64,000 nt of DNA. It comes from Lactarius indigo. Its lineage: Eukaryota > Basidiomycota > Agaricomycetes > Russulales > Russulaceae. Where the stretch lies: NCBI GenBank assembly GCA_025766275.1, contig JAFKAC010000036.1, positions 539,785 to 603,784 of the forward strand, written 5' to 3'. Both the position numbers and the translations under genes were made by a program. A model generated the notes under the pieces. The model saw only the letters and a list, made by a program, of their open reading frames with translations. It did no database searches and was not told where the DNA came from. Positions 10,399-19,049 of the stretch are shown piece after piece (the stretch's first letter is position 1; each line of letters starts with the position of its first letter).

Positions 10399-13300
10399 AG
10401 AGCTGACAGGGAGGCCAATTCAATGTATAGTGTTCGAGATAGTGCTATGACAATCAAAGTCCTCGTTCGCCTTTACTACAAAGAAGCTCGCATAAATGTG
10501 CTGCTGGACAGCGGTGCAACAGACAACCTAATCGACCGAAACCTAATCCAAAAACTTGGACTAGGAACCACTCCTTTGAAACCACCCAGATTGGTCCGGA
10601 ACGTAGATGGATCGCTAAACAAAGATGGCACCATGACGGAAACATGCCAGTTATGGATAAAAACAGGAGAGGAAGAAACCCCTTTCCAGTTTTTTGTAAC
10701 CAGCCTAGGGGAAGACAGAATGATCTTTGGATACCCCTGGTTTGAACACGAAAACCCAGACATAGACTGGAAGAAACAAGAGCTGAAAGGAGAAGCAGTC
10801 ACCATCCTGACAGGAGGGTACCGCTTCCGAAGAAAGCGACACCAAGAAGCAAAAGCGGCAGCAACCAAAACAACTTTTGACCCAGTAAAAGAAACCACAA
10901 TCCCAGAAGAATACCAGCGCCACAACAAAGTATTCTCAGACGAAGAAGCACAGCACTTTCCCCCAGAAAGAGAAGAAGACCATCCCATCACACTGCGACC
11001 AGATGCACCTAACAAGATCAATTGCAAAATTTACCCTTTGACTCCAGAAGAAGACAAGGAGTTAAAGGCATATCTTGACGAAAACATAGCAAAAGGGTAC
11101 ATCTATGAAGGAAGCTCCCCCTACACTTCCTCCTTCTTCTTCAGAAAGAAAACAGATGGAGGGTTACGCCCTATCCTGGACTACAGACCCCTAAATACTT
11201 GGACAATAAAAGACACTTATCCACTACCTCTCATCTCCGACATCTTAACCAATTTAAATGGGAAAACACTGTTCTCAAAGTTCGATATCAGATGGGGGTA
11301 CCATAACATCCGTATAAAAGAGGAAGACCAGTGGAAGGCAGCCTTCAAGACACCAAGGGGACTGTTCATCCCTCGAGTCATGACCTTCGGCCTCACAAAT
11401 GCACCAGCCACCTTTGCAAGAACCATGAGCAGAATACTCCGACCACTCATGGACAAATACCCCAGGGAACTATTTGTGTATATGGACGATGTCCTGATAG
11501 CCACAGAAGAAGATACAGAGCACCACAGACAAATTGTACACAAGTTCTTGGAAATCTGTGAAAAGGAATCTTATTTCCTCAAAGCATCGAAATGCGTGTT
11601 CAAACAAAGAAAGATCCACTACCTAGGCATTGTCATCGACAGGTCTCAGATCAAAATCGACCCAAAGAAGGTGGAAGGACTAAAGGACTGGCCAAGAGAT
11701 ATCAAGTCAGTCAAACAAGCAAGAAGCGTGTTGGGGACACTAAGTTATCAGCGACCCTTCATCCCCAACTTCGCTCACTTAGCAAGACCCATCACGGACA
11801 CAATAAAGACATCAGAAGGCCCCTTCAGATGGACAAAAGAAGCAACAGAAGCCCTAGAAACTCTCATCACGCTTGTGTGCAAAGACCCCATCTTATGTCA
11901 ACCAGATATGGACAAACCTTTCGAACTAGAAGTAGATGCCTCCGCTTTCGCCACAGGAGCAATCTTAACACAAAGAGACAGCCGAAACAAACCACAAGCT
12001 GTGGGATACTTCTCCAAATCATTTTCAGAAGCGGAGCGCAACTATGACATCCATGACAGGGAACTCCTGGCAGTAATCAGAGGACTAGAACACTGGAGAC
12101 ACCTTCTGTTAGGGTCCCCCCACGAAATCACAGTGTTTACAGACCACAAAAACCTAGAATATTATCGCCACCCTCGACAAATCAATAGAAGAGTGGCACG
12201 AAACATCCCCAGACTTGCGGACTATCACATCAAACTTCACCACAAACCCGGACCCCAGAACCATGCAGATGCCCTGTCAAGACGCCCTGACCATGACACC
12301 GGAGCAGGAGATAACACTGATGTGGTGGTCCTGACCCCAACTATCTTCGCAAACTCCGCTCTCTCCATAAGGATAGATGACCGGGTCATGGCACACCAAT
12401 TAGACCACCAAGACACTCTGAACAAGTGGGCTGCCCCCTTCCACCTGATAAAACAAGGCAAACACTGGTGGAAAGGCGACAAACTGGTGGTTGTGGACAA
12501 CACACCGCTAAAGAGGGGGGTAATTTCCCTGTTTCACGATACAAAAACAGCTGGACACCCTGGAATAACAAAGACCTCATGGTTAGTGTCACAAGACTTT
12601 TGGTGGCCAAACATGAAAGACGACATATCCGCATATGTAAAGGGCTGTGCCACATGCCAATCAAACAAGAACTTCCCTGGGAACCCAAAACCACTGATAT
12701 TCCCCATCAAGACTAACCCAGAAGCACTCCCTTTTGAAACCATCGCTCTAGACTTCATCACAAAACTACCCCAATCAGAAGACAATGACACAATTCTCAC
12801 CATCACGGATCATGACTGTTCCAAAGCAGCCTTCTTTATCCCATGCAGCAAAACAATAGATGCAGAAGGAGTGGCAAAACTCTATGCCAAAACTGTCCTG
12901 CCACACTATGGACTACCAAGAAGGGTCATCTCAGACAGAGACCCCAGATTCACAGCGAAGTTCATCAAAGAACTATGCAGAGTGCTCGACATAGAACAAA
13001 ACATCAGCACAGCATACCACCCACAAACAGACGGACAATCAGAGTGAACAAACCAGTAGCTAGAGCAGTACCTCCGAATGTTCATAAACCACCAACAAAA
13101 CAACTGGACGGAGCTACTACCACTGGCACAGTACACCCACAACTCCTGGCCAAGTGCAACCACTAAAAAGGCACCCTATGAGTTAATTCTCGGGTACATC
13201 CCAAGAGTACACCAGCCAGAAAGAACGACCACAGTGCCAGGAACACAAGAAAGACTAGAGCGAATCCAGGAAGCCAGAAGAACTGCCCAAGCAGCAATTA

Positions 13301-13501
13301 CTCATGCACAGTCACTCTACAAAGGATCCTCTTGCTTTGAACAACACACAGAAGGAGATAGTGTGTGGCTAGACGCCAGGAACTTGAAAACAACGCACCC
13401 TAGTTTCAAGTTAGCCCCAAAAAGATATGGACCCTTCAGGGTCACAAAGAAGATCTCTGCCACCACATATGCCCTTCCTCATCAGTGGCAGATCCACCCA
13501 G
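10396..13501 (+). pseudogene. Element B pol: protease, RT, RNase H, integrase
   Basis: Order: protease LLDSGATDNLID (near 10505), RT with FVYMDDVLIA (near 11475), RNase H with EVDASAFATGA (near 11930) and TDHKNLEYY, integrase zinc domain (CATCQSNK near 12650) and core (ALDFITKLP, TDHDCSKAA, HPQTDGQSE). Stops at 13045 (TGA, normally Arg) and 13058 (TAG, normally Trp in this motif) break the integrase. It reads on to IHP at 13500, where element C is inserted. The pol frame lies at -1 relative to gag and opens just before the gag stop. Intact members of the family would make a gag-pol fusion or restart at the ATG at 10422. Confidence 0.9.
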
Positions 13502-13955
13502 TGTCACGAACCTATAATTCGGTCGTGACTCAAGGGCGCTTAGGACCGGCCCGCGTCGGACCGGTCTTATGTAATCACCTTCCTAAAGGGGAATTCCGAA
13601 TCGGAGTTTGAATTCTGTTCTCAAACGATCACGTGATCAGTCACGTGATCAGTCACGTCCCTCAAGCCACGTGTTGTGTACACGTGTACTTATCAACAAG
13701 TTGATTGTTGATCAATCAACGAAGATAATCATCCAAGTCATCACCCCTCGGGGATTCCCGCATTGACTGCGGAATCATGCCATTCTGACGCAAGATTGCG
13801 CCATCGACTGCGGCGCAGCCGTTCTATGTTTAAACCTCTTTCGATTGGACTCTATTGTTAGATGTCTCTAGAATGTTCCTTTGCGCAGTACTGCGCAGCA
13901 CCCGTGGACAGGCCCTAAGCCTGCCCTAAACCTACGCACAGACCACCCCCTGTAG

Positions 13956-13963
13956 TATATAAG
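13956..13963 (+). promoter_or_regulatory. Element C core promoter (TATA box)
   Basis: TATATAAG, 35 nt before AGACTGTCCA. The same spacing (33-35 nt) between a TATA box and an AGACT- or GTCT-type initiator is seen in all five gypsy lineages of the window, which supports the start prediction. Confidence 0.7.
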
Positions 13964-14151
13964 CTGGTGCAATTCTACGGACAGTCCCTCAGACTGTCCA
14001 CTTGTGACATCTTCCCTCTTGCCTCTCAGCTCCTTCGAGTGTCCCACCTTGTGTGTGCCGCTATCCTCTTTGAGTCAAGAACGCCTTCTCTCCGCGTCTT
14101 CCATCCTCTCTCTGTTCCCGCCTCGCCCGCCGTCGTCTTCAACGTATCCCT

Positions 14152-14169
14152 CGCTGTCGAGTGACAGTG
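14152..14169 (+). promoter_or_regulatory. GAGT-loop hairpin 1 (end of U5)
   Basis: Arms CGCTGTC and GACAGTG, loop GAGT (14159-14162), with one G-T wobble. In element D's 5' LTR the wobble is A-T (arm CACTGTC), so pairing is kept. It lies just before the primer-binding site, and the ORF1 frame can begin at the GTG inside it. Confidence 0.6.
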
Positions 14170-15483
14170 AGTTCACCACACTTGGACAGTCTCTCTAATA
14201 GACTGACCTCGGGCTTCCCAGTGTCTGACTACAACTACGAGTACGACTTCTCGCAGTACGGTCAGTGGGACGGAGACTCTGCCAGCTACCAGTCGGAGTT
14301 CGACAACCAAGGTAGCCCCCTCGACTTTTCCCGCGCCTCCCCTATTCCCTCCACCTCTGCTGTCCGTCTTGACAGCCTCCGCTTCACCGCCCCCTACACC
14401 CCCGCCACCTTCGGTGGTGACGAGCCCCCTGCCCCTGTTGCCCTTGTTCGGGACGCAACCCCCGAACTAGTTTATCCCTACGCTCCGGCTGAAGAAGCCA
14501 CCCCTCGTCCATCCCCTCGTCCCTTGTCCCCCAGTACCGCCCAGTTCTACGAAGAGGTCCTCGAGATCATCGACCTCAACGGGAACGTTGTCCCCTTGTC
14601 CCCTGAACCCCGCGCTGAGTCTGCGCCCCCCCTCCGAGTCCCGACCCCCCGCCCCCCCATTTCCCTTCGTGGCTCTCCTTCGCCACCTCCTGTTCTTCCT
14701 CCGACTCCTCGTCACTCTCCGTCTCCTGTTCCGGTCCCCTCCCGCCTTGCAACCCCCGACTCGCCGATTGACTACGAGCGAGTAGCAGAACAAGGCCCCG
14801 TCTTCCCTCCGGCCCCGCACCCCGAACAAGAGAACCTTCCCCCCCTCGGTCCCACCGCCTACCAGGCCCCCCCTTGTCTCCTTCACCAAGGAGAACACCC
14901 CCACCAGTACATCGCGGTCGTTACCCCTCAAGGAGAATCTTGGCGGCCCGCCTCCACCACACTCCGGGAACTTATCACTAAGATCCCCCTCGCCACCTCC
15001 CTTGTCTCTTTTCCTCCAGTTTTCCCTTCTGTCACCCCCTTCCGTCTTCTTCCCCCTCACGTCTACACCCTTTTCCCGCGCATTGTTGACCCTGCTCAAC
15101 ACCCCGACTTCCCTCCCCTGTACATCTGTTCGAAGGCCATCTACGACCTTCCCTCTCCCGACACCCCTTTCGGGACTATCCGCTACGACTTCAGGGAAGG
15201 ACTGAGACGCGCTTTCGCCCCCCTTGCTAACGTCCACAGGGCAGGGTACATTGACTCTCTAGTGACACTAGAGATCCAGGACTTTTTGGACGGAAGGATT
15301 GTAACCACTTACGGACACTTGCGCTTTTCTTTTAACGGACAAATTTACGCTTACCACCAGGCCTATTTCTTTGAGGACTTGGTTCGTTCCGCCTCCCACC
15401 TTCTTGCTTACTGTCTTTCGCCTCGAATTCCTGCCGACCCCTTTAGTTTCATTTCCACCTTTCCCGACGATCAGCCACTTTAG
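14161..15483 (+). CDS. Element C ORF1: proline-rich protein without any methionine
   Basis: Open for 440 codons from a GTG inside the U5 hairpin to TAG at 15481. A second GTG at 14221 (VSDYNY) aligns with the start of the same frame in element D. No ATG occurs in any frame. Residues 1 to about 250 are Pro/Ser-rich and likely disordered. The C-terminal 130 residues look folded (YDFREGLRRAF, then RFSFNGQIYAYHQAYFFEDL). A short block PIDYERV, followed by PP and acidic residues, resembles the post-pol protein of families 1, 3 and 4. Function unknown. Differences from D favour silent codon positions by eye, so a protein appears to be selected. How it is started without AUG is open. Confidence 0.65.
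   Translation: MTVSSPHLDSLSNRLTSGFPVSDYNYEYDFSQYGQWDGDSASYQSEFDNQGSPLDFSRASPIPSTSAVRLDSLRFTAPYTPATFGGDEPPAPVALVRDATPELVYPYAPAEEATPRPSPRPLSPSTAQFYEEVLEIIDLNGNVVPLSPEPRAESAPPLRVPTPRPPISLRGSPSPPPVLPPTPRHSPSPVPVPSRLATPDSPIDYERVAEQGPVFPPAPHPEQENLPPLGPTAYQAPPCLLHQGEHPHQYIAVVTPQGESWRPASTTLRELITKIPLATSLVSFPPVFPSVTPFRLLPPHVYTLFPRIVDPAQHPDFPPLYICSKAIYDLPSPDTPFGTIRYDFREGLRRAFAPLANVHRAGYIDSLVTLEIQDFLDGRIVTTYGHLRFSFNGQIYAYHQAYFFEDLVRSASHLLAYCLSPRIPADPFSFISTFPDDQPL
14183..14192 (+). promoter_or_regulatory. Element C primer-binding site, self-priming type
   Basis: TGGACAGTCT, two bases after the LTR, is the exact reverse complement of AGACTGTCCA at the predicted RNA 5' end (13991-14000). The pair is identical in elements D (38002-38011 and 38197-38206) and F (63448-63457 and 63639-63648). 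Confidence 0.75.
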
Positions 15484-15591
15484 ATAAGTGGTTATATATT
15501 TGCCTTGTCTTGAAACGAGTGTTTTAAGTGCAACGCAAAGTAAGTAAGTGTTTACTTATTTGGGTTTTTGGACTTAAGTCGAGTGATTTAA
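15484..15591 (+). promoter_or_regulatory. ORF1-ORF2 gap with two GAGT-loop hairpins
   Basis: About 108 nt with no ATG. Hairpin 2 is at 15509-15528 (arms CTTGAAAC and GTTTTAAG, loop GAGT). Hairpin 3 is at 15572-15593 (arms ACTTAAGTC and GATTTAAGT, loop GAGT). A third stem with loop GTGT (arms TAAGTAA and TTACTTA) lies between them near 15541. Element D has the same gap; in hairpin 3 a G-T pair is A-T there. GTAAGT at 15540 could be a splice donor, but splicing from there would not remove the stops upstream. Confidence 0.6.
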
Positions 15592-16575
15592 GTGCCTCCT
15601 TCTACTCCGTTTACCTTCAACTTATCTGAAGAACAAAGGCTCGCTCGAGCCCGAGTTAACTTCGAATCCCACAGGCAGCGGCAGCTTGACCGCTATTACC
15701 CCATCACTTCCACTTACGACCTCATTGATAACCCTCGTCTTGACTGTTGGACAGAACCCCCTACCGCCTTACGTGCCCTTATCGACCTTTTTGACTTCGG
15801 AGAAGTCATCCCCGAAAGGGTTTACCACGAGTTCATTGACGATCTTTCTGAAGTCGTCAAGGCTGCCGACGAGCAACTCTTGTATTGGCACCTTTCAAAC
15901 TCCGTCTCTGCCACCAACCATCCAACAGACCAACTCCTAGTGTGGACCAAAAGCGACTACCTTTGGTTTGTCCACGTTCCCCCTCGTCGTGACCACTACG
16001 TCCGGCAACTCGAAGACGGCTTCTCTCTTCACTTTGTCGACCGACTCCGCCTCACATATCAGGAAATACAGATTTCCTTCCAAGAAATCCGAGTGGTCAT
16101 TCACCCTGACTCCGCCCCCCGCCTAGTCATCTCTGATAGTTCGGAACTCACTTATTCTTTCGCCACCTCTGTGTGGGAAACTACCCTGTCCAACCCTGAC
16201 AGGAACCTGGTCAACCCGAGTATCTGGCACTACCCCCCTTCTACCTCTGACGACCCAGAGTTAGTCTCAATTCTCAACGCTAGAGAAACTTTCCGGACTC
16301 CACCCCTGCTCCGCCGAATTACAGATCGGCTTCCCCCTAGTTCCCCTGAAACTGAAGACGAATCTTCAGACTCCGACATCTCCCTACATAACGGAGATAC
16401 CAACCAGCCGCCTAGTCCTAACGACGGTTGGGGACCAACTCTAACCTCAGGCCCCTGTTGGTGCTCTCAAGAAGTCTGCACCTGCGGTTATCGTCCCAAC
16501 ACCCCCCCGACACCCCCAAACGTAGTATTGTGGTCCCCTGGAATTAACTATCTACCTTATAGAGAAAAGGTCTAG
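15592..16575 (+). CDS. Element C ORF2: unknown protein without any methionine
   Basis: Opens right after a TAA at 15589-15591 with GTG and runs 327 codons to TAG, in the same frame as ORF1. No ATG occurs in any frame. The middle is rich in aromatic and basic residues (DYLWFVHVPPRRDHYVRQL). The C-terminal end has an acidic Ser tract (DESSDSDISL) and a cysteine cluster CWCSQEVCTCGY near residues 290-305. About a dozen residues differ from D, while most nucleotide changes are silent by eye. No family recognised. Confidence 0.62.
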   Translation: MPPSTPFTFNLSEEQRLARARVNFESHRQRQLDRYYPITSTYDLIDNPRLDCWTEPPTALRALIDLFDFGEVIPERVYHEFIDDLSEVVKAADEQLLYWHLSNSVSATNHPTDQLLVWTKSDYLWFVHVPPRRDHYVRQLEDGFSLHFVDRLRLTYQEIQISFQEIRVVIHPDSAPRLVISDSSELTYSFATSVWETTLSNPDRNLVNPSIWHYPPSTSDDPELVSILNARETFRTPPLLRRITDRLPPSSPETEDESSDSDISLHNGDTNQPPSPNDGWGPTLTSGPCWCSQEVCTCGYRPNTPPTPPNVVLWSPGINYLPYREKV

Positions 16576-16584
16576 ATAGTATAG

Positions 16585-16623
16585 ATTGTCGAGATAAATT
16601 TTACGAGTGTAAAATTTGACAAT
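16585..16623 (+). promoter_or_regulatory. GAGT-loop hairpin 4 between ORF2 and ORF3
   Basis: Outer arms ATTGTC (16585-16590) and GACAAT (16618-16623), inner arms AAATTTTAC and GTAAAATTT, loop GAGT at 16605-16608, bulge GAGAT on the 5' side. This gives 15 base pairs in all, identical in element D at 40596-40634. The ORF3 frame opens in its 3' arm. Confidence 0.68.
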
Positions 16624-17308
16624 TTTCCGAGTCAAAACTCTGGATCCAATTCATTGGGCAATCAACCTGGCATCTTCACACGTTGCCCAAAGAAGAACTC
16701 ATCGTCGCTTCCAAGTAGACGATCGGCCCATAGCCTCCACCCCGAGTACCCCTGTAACCCCAAGAAGGGCCCCCCGAGCTCGTCGAGCTACCAACACCCA
16801 GATCCCCCTCCCAAGTATTAACCAAGCTGGTCCGAGTGAACCAGTGTACCCCAGTATCCAAGCAACCCCGACTGCAAGGCAGCATTCCACGAGCAGTGAC
16901 GAAGCTCAGTATCTTGAAACCCAACCCCGAGAAATCCATTGTCATCTCCCTGAGGCTATCTTAGTAACCAAGAGCCTACCAACCCGAACCCCCCGAGAAC
17001 TCGACGTGTTCAGAAGGCACTGTTCTCTGCTGTACCAAAACCGGCACAATCTTGAAACCCTGTATTTTTCCCAACCGCTTACGCGCATAAGCGAGGTTTC
17101 GACAAGCCCCTTGTATTTCCAAGACTTCTTGTGGAGAAGTAAGACAACCCTGACCCACTTTGGTATTTGGGAAGAATACCATTGGATCCGTCGTTCACAA
17201 AGACCCCATCGTCCGGATAGAGCTATCCTCCTCCCCGCATACAAAGTCTACTACCCCTGGAACCTAGACAGTTGGACTGTCACCCGCCTCACCAGAACAG
17301 GTGAATGA
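16616..17308 (+). CDS. Element C ORF3: basic protein without any methionine
   Basis: 230 codons, no ATG in any frame. A CTG at 16640 has A at -3 and G at +4, and this context is kept in element D, so it is the best start candidate. The N-terminal third is Arg-rich (AQRRTHRRF, PRRAPRARRA). The C-terminal half is rich in Trp, Tyr and Arg. It ends GGTGAATGA, so its TGA overlaps the first gag ATG by four bases, a stop-start arrangement compatible with coupled re-initiation. Function unknown. Confidence 0.62.
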   Translation: MTIFRVKTLDPIHWAINLASSHVAQRRTHRRFQVDDRPIASTPSTPVTPRRAPRARRATNTQIPLPSINQAGPSEPVYPSIQATPTARQHSTSSDEAQYLETQPREIHCHLPEAILVTKSLPTRTPRELDVFRRHCSLLYQNRHNLETLYFSQPLTRISEVSTSPLYFQDFLWRSKTTLTHFGIWEEYHWIRRSQRPHRPDRAILLPAYKVYYPWNLDSWTVTRLTRTGE

Positions 17309-18855
17309 ACACACAACGACCCCTCACACCAGAAGAAAAAGCCCACGTCCCCGTATACTTCTTCGATCCCTATTTTTCTCTCACCGATAATCTTTACTAC
17401 GCCAAGTGGAAAGAAGAAGACATCTCCAGTCCTACTGGGAAACACCCGTGGACGGTTGTCGCCACCCAGCACCAAATTGTTTTTCAAGACCTTAAAGAAG
17501 CCTTTCCTGGTATCGACAAGGTCAAGGACTTAAACTACAATTCCCTACACGCCACTTTCAAAGGAAAGAACGTCCGTTGGAACTTTGTAACCGAACAGTG
17601 GATCTACCTAAACAACAAACCAGTCCATTTTAACACACCTAGTGAATCCGAAGATTCAGACAGCGACACAGAGGAAGTATCGCAAATCCTAGAAACCACT
17701 ACCAAGAAACTCTCCGGCCTACTATCCCAAGTAACCTCCCGACCCTCGACACCCCAGATTTCCCCTAGTACCTCCGGCCCTAGCCGTCTCCCTGCACCAG
17801 TTCCACCACAGCGACTCCCGTCACCACCCCTAACTGTCCAAACCTCTTCCTCAGTACCTCCCTTATCCGTTCCTCCTGTACCCACTGCAATGGCAGCCCC
17901 TGCTCCCGCAAAAATCCTAGGAGCAGCACCCGAACCCTTCGACGGAAAGCCTGATAAAGCAGAAGCTTTCTGGAATAATTTGGCAAATTATTTTCACCTG
18001 AACAGTTCTATCTTCGACACCGATGATAAGAAGATTTCCACGGCCCTTACCTACTTTAAGGTGGGCACCTCTGCGGGCGAGTGGGCCCAGGATAGGCAAA
18101 AGAAAGCCTTAAATCCGACCGGCGGAGCCGCCGTTTCCTTTGGAACGTGGGCAACGTTCAAATCTGACTTTAACAAACACTTCGTCCCCGCTCATACGGC
18201 TATGGAAGCCACAAACAAGATGTATACCATGAAAATGGGCACTCGTCCGTTCAACGAGTGGTTCCAAGAATGGTCCACCCATGCCCAACGAAGTGGCGCA
18301 AATGAGCAAACAAAGATGTATGCTTTCCGACAAGCTATTCCAACCGCCTTGAACATGAAGTTGCTCGGCGTATCCCCCTTACCCACGACCTTCGACGACC
18401 TCGTAGAGAAAGCGAGGGAGTTTGACCGCGTCTATCAAGTCTACGCTGGTCACGCCATTAACCAGTTTAACAAGACCCATAAGCCCACCACAGGACGAGC
18501 CGTCCTAGCAGAGGACGATAGCGTTAATGTCAACGCCTCCTCATCACGTACTACCAAACCAAGAAACAAGCTTACCAAGGAAGAGCGAGAGTATCGCTTC
18601 AAAAATAAACTCTGCCTGTACTGTGGCAAGCCAGGTCACGTACTTAAAGAATGTCACGCCAAGACGGCAGCTATGAAGGCCAAAGGAGGCCAATCCAACA
18701 ACAACGCTAGGGCGCATGGCGCCTTTGTTGATGAACCAAGTCAGGAGGAAGCACCTGCTGACCACCCAGCAAACATTGGAGCGATATATCGAGAGATACT
18801 CCCTTTTGACCCGGGCGCACGTCCGCGTTCGGTGCCTATTAATGAGGATTTTTAG
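17305..18855 (+). CDS. gag: Element C Gag
   Basis: 516 codons from ATG 17305, which has a weak context (T at -3). The next ATG in any frame is 17890 (GCAATGG, strong context), at the start of the Gag core (MAAPAPAKILG), and it may be the main start. N-terminal residues 1-195 form a Trp/Tyr-rich segment with an acidic Ser tract (SESEDSDSDTEE). The core contains WNNLANYFHL and RPFNEWFQEW. The knuckle CLYCGKPGHVLKEC is near residue 437. It ends GAT TTT TAG, with pol open in the -1 frame. Confidence 0.9.
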   Translation: MNTQRPLTPEEKAHVPVYFFDPYFSLTDNLYYAKWKEEDISSPTGKHPWTVVATQHQIVFQDLKEAFPGIDKVKDLNYNSLHATFKGKNVRWNFVTEQWIYLNNKPVHFNTPSESEDSDSDTEEVSQILETTTKKLSGLLSQVTSRPSTPQISPSTSGPSRLPAPVPPQRLPSPPLTVQTSSSVPPLSVPPVPTAMAAPAPAKILGAAPEPFDGKPDKAEAFWNNLANYFHLNSSIFDTDDKKISTALTYFKVGTSAGEWAQDRQKKALNPTGGAAVSFGTWATFKSDFNKHFVPAHTAMEATNKMYTMKMGTRPFNEWFQEWSTHAQRSGANEQTKMYAFRQAIPTALNMKLLGVSPLPTTFDDLVEKAREFDRVYQVYAGHAINQFNKTHKPTTGRAVLAEDDSVNVNASSSRTTKPRNKLTKEEREYRFKNKLCLYCGKPGHVLKECHAKTAAMKAKGGQSNNNARAHGAFVDEPSQEEAPADHPANIGAIYREILPFDPGARPRSVPINEDF

Positions 18856-18886
18856 GCTCTTCCATCGTAGCACTGTCGATTGGAAG
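18850..18886 (+). promoter_or_regulatory. Candidate -1 frameshift signal, element C gag-pol
   Basis: The T-run at the gag stop (GAT TTT TAG) lets P-site TTT slip back one base into the pol frame. A hairpin begins 3 nt after the stop (18859-18886): arms CTTCCA and TGGAAG plus TCG and CGA, with one bulged T. The pol frame is open across the overlap. Element D has the same sequence. A clean slippery heptamer is not present here (compare element E). Confidence 0.5.
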
Positions 18887-19049
18887 TATTCGTGCCAGTA
18901 GCGTTGTACACGGCCTTTCCCTATTAGAGACGCTCGGAGCCGAGCATGTACCTGCAGAAACAATTCGGAATAGGAGAGCTCCTTCAATTGTTCTCAGAGT
19001 TACACTAGTAGGAAAGAAGTCTGGCAAGGAAATCAGTGCCCGTGCCCTG

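Larger units (their letters stand above)
13502..14180 (+). repeat. Element C 5' LTR
   Basis: 679 bp, starts TGTCACG and ends ACCACA. U3 contains paired CACGTGATC motifs (near 13630-13665) and palindromes around GTACACGTGTAC. The TATA box is at 13956, and the predicted RNA start AGACTGTCCA (13991-14000) lies in a hairpin with arms GGACAGT and ACTGTCC. A second hairpin with loop GAGT is at 14152-14169. The transcribed part contains no ATG. Confidence 0.95.

Noticed and set aside
14467..15237. 256-codon antisense frame opposite ORF1 (and 38480-39091 in D)
   Set aside because: It mirrors the codon bias of ORF1 and is broken differently in D. ORF1 is the better supported strand because it follows the element's transcription.
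15540..15592. Possible 53-nt intron (GTAAGT to AAG) between ORF1 and ORF2
   Set aside because: Removing it does not join ORF1 to ORF2, since TAG and TAA upstream remain. The same bases form the GAGT hairpin arm. Not excluded, but not called.
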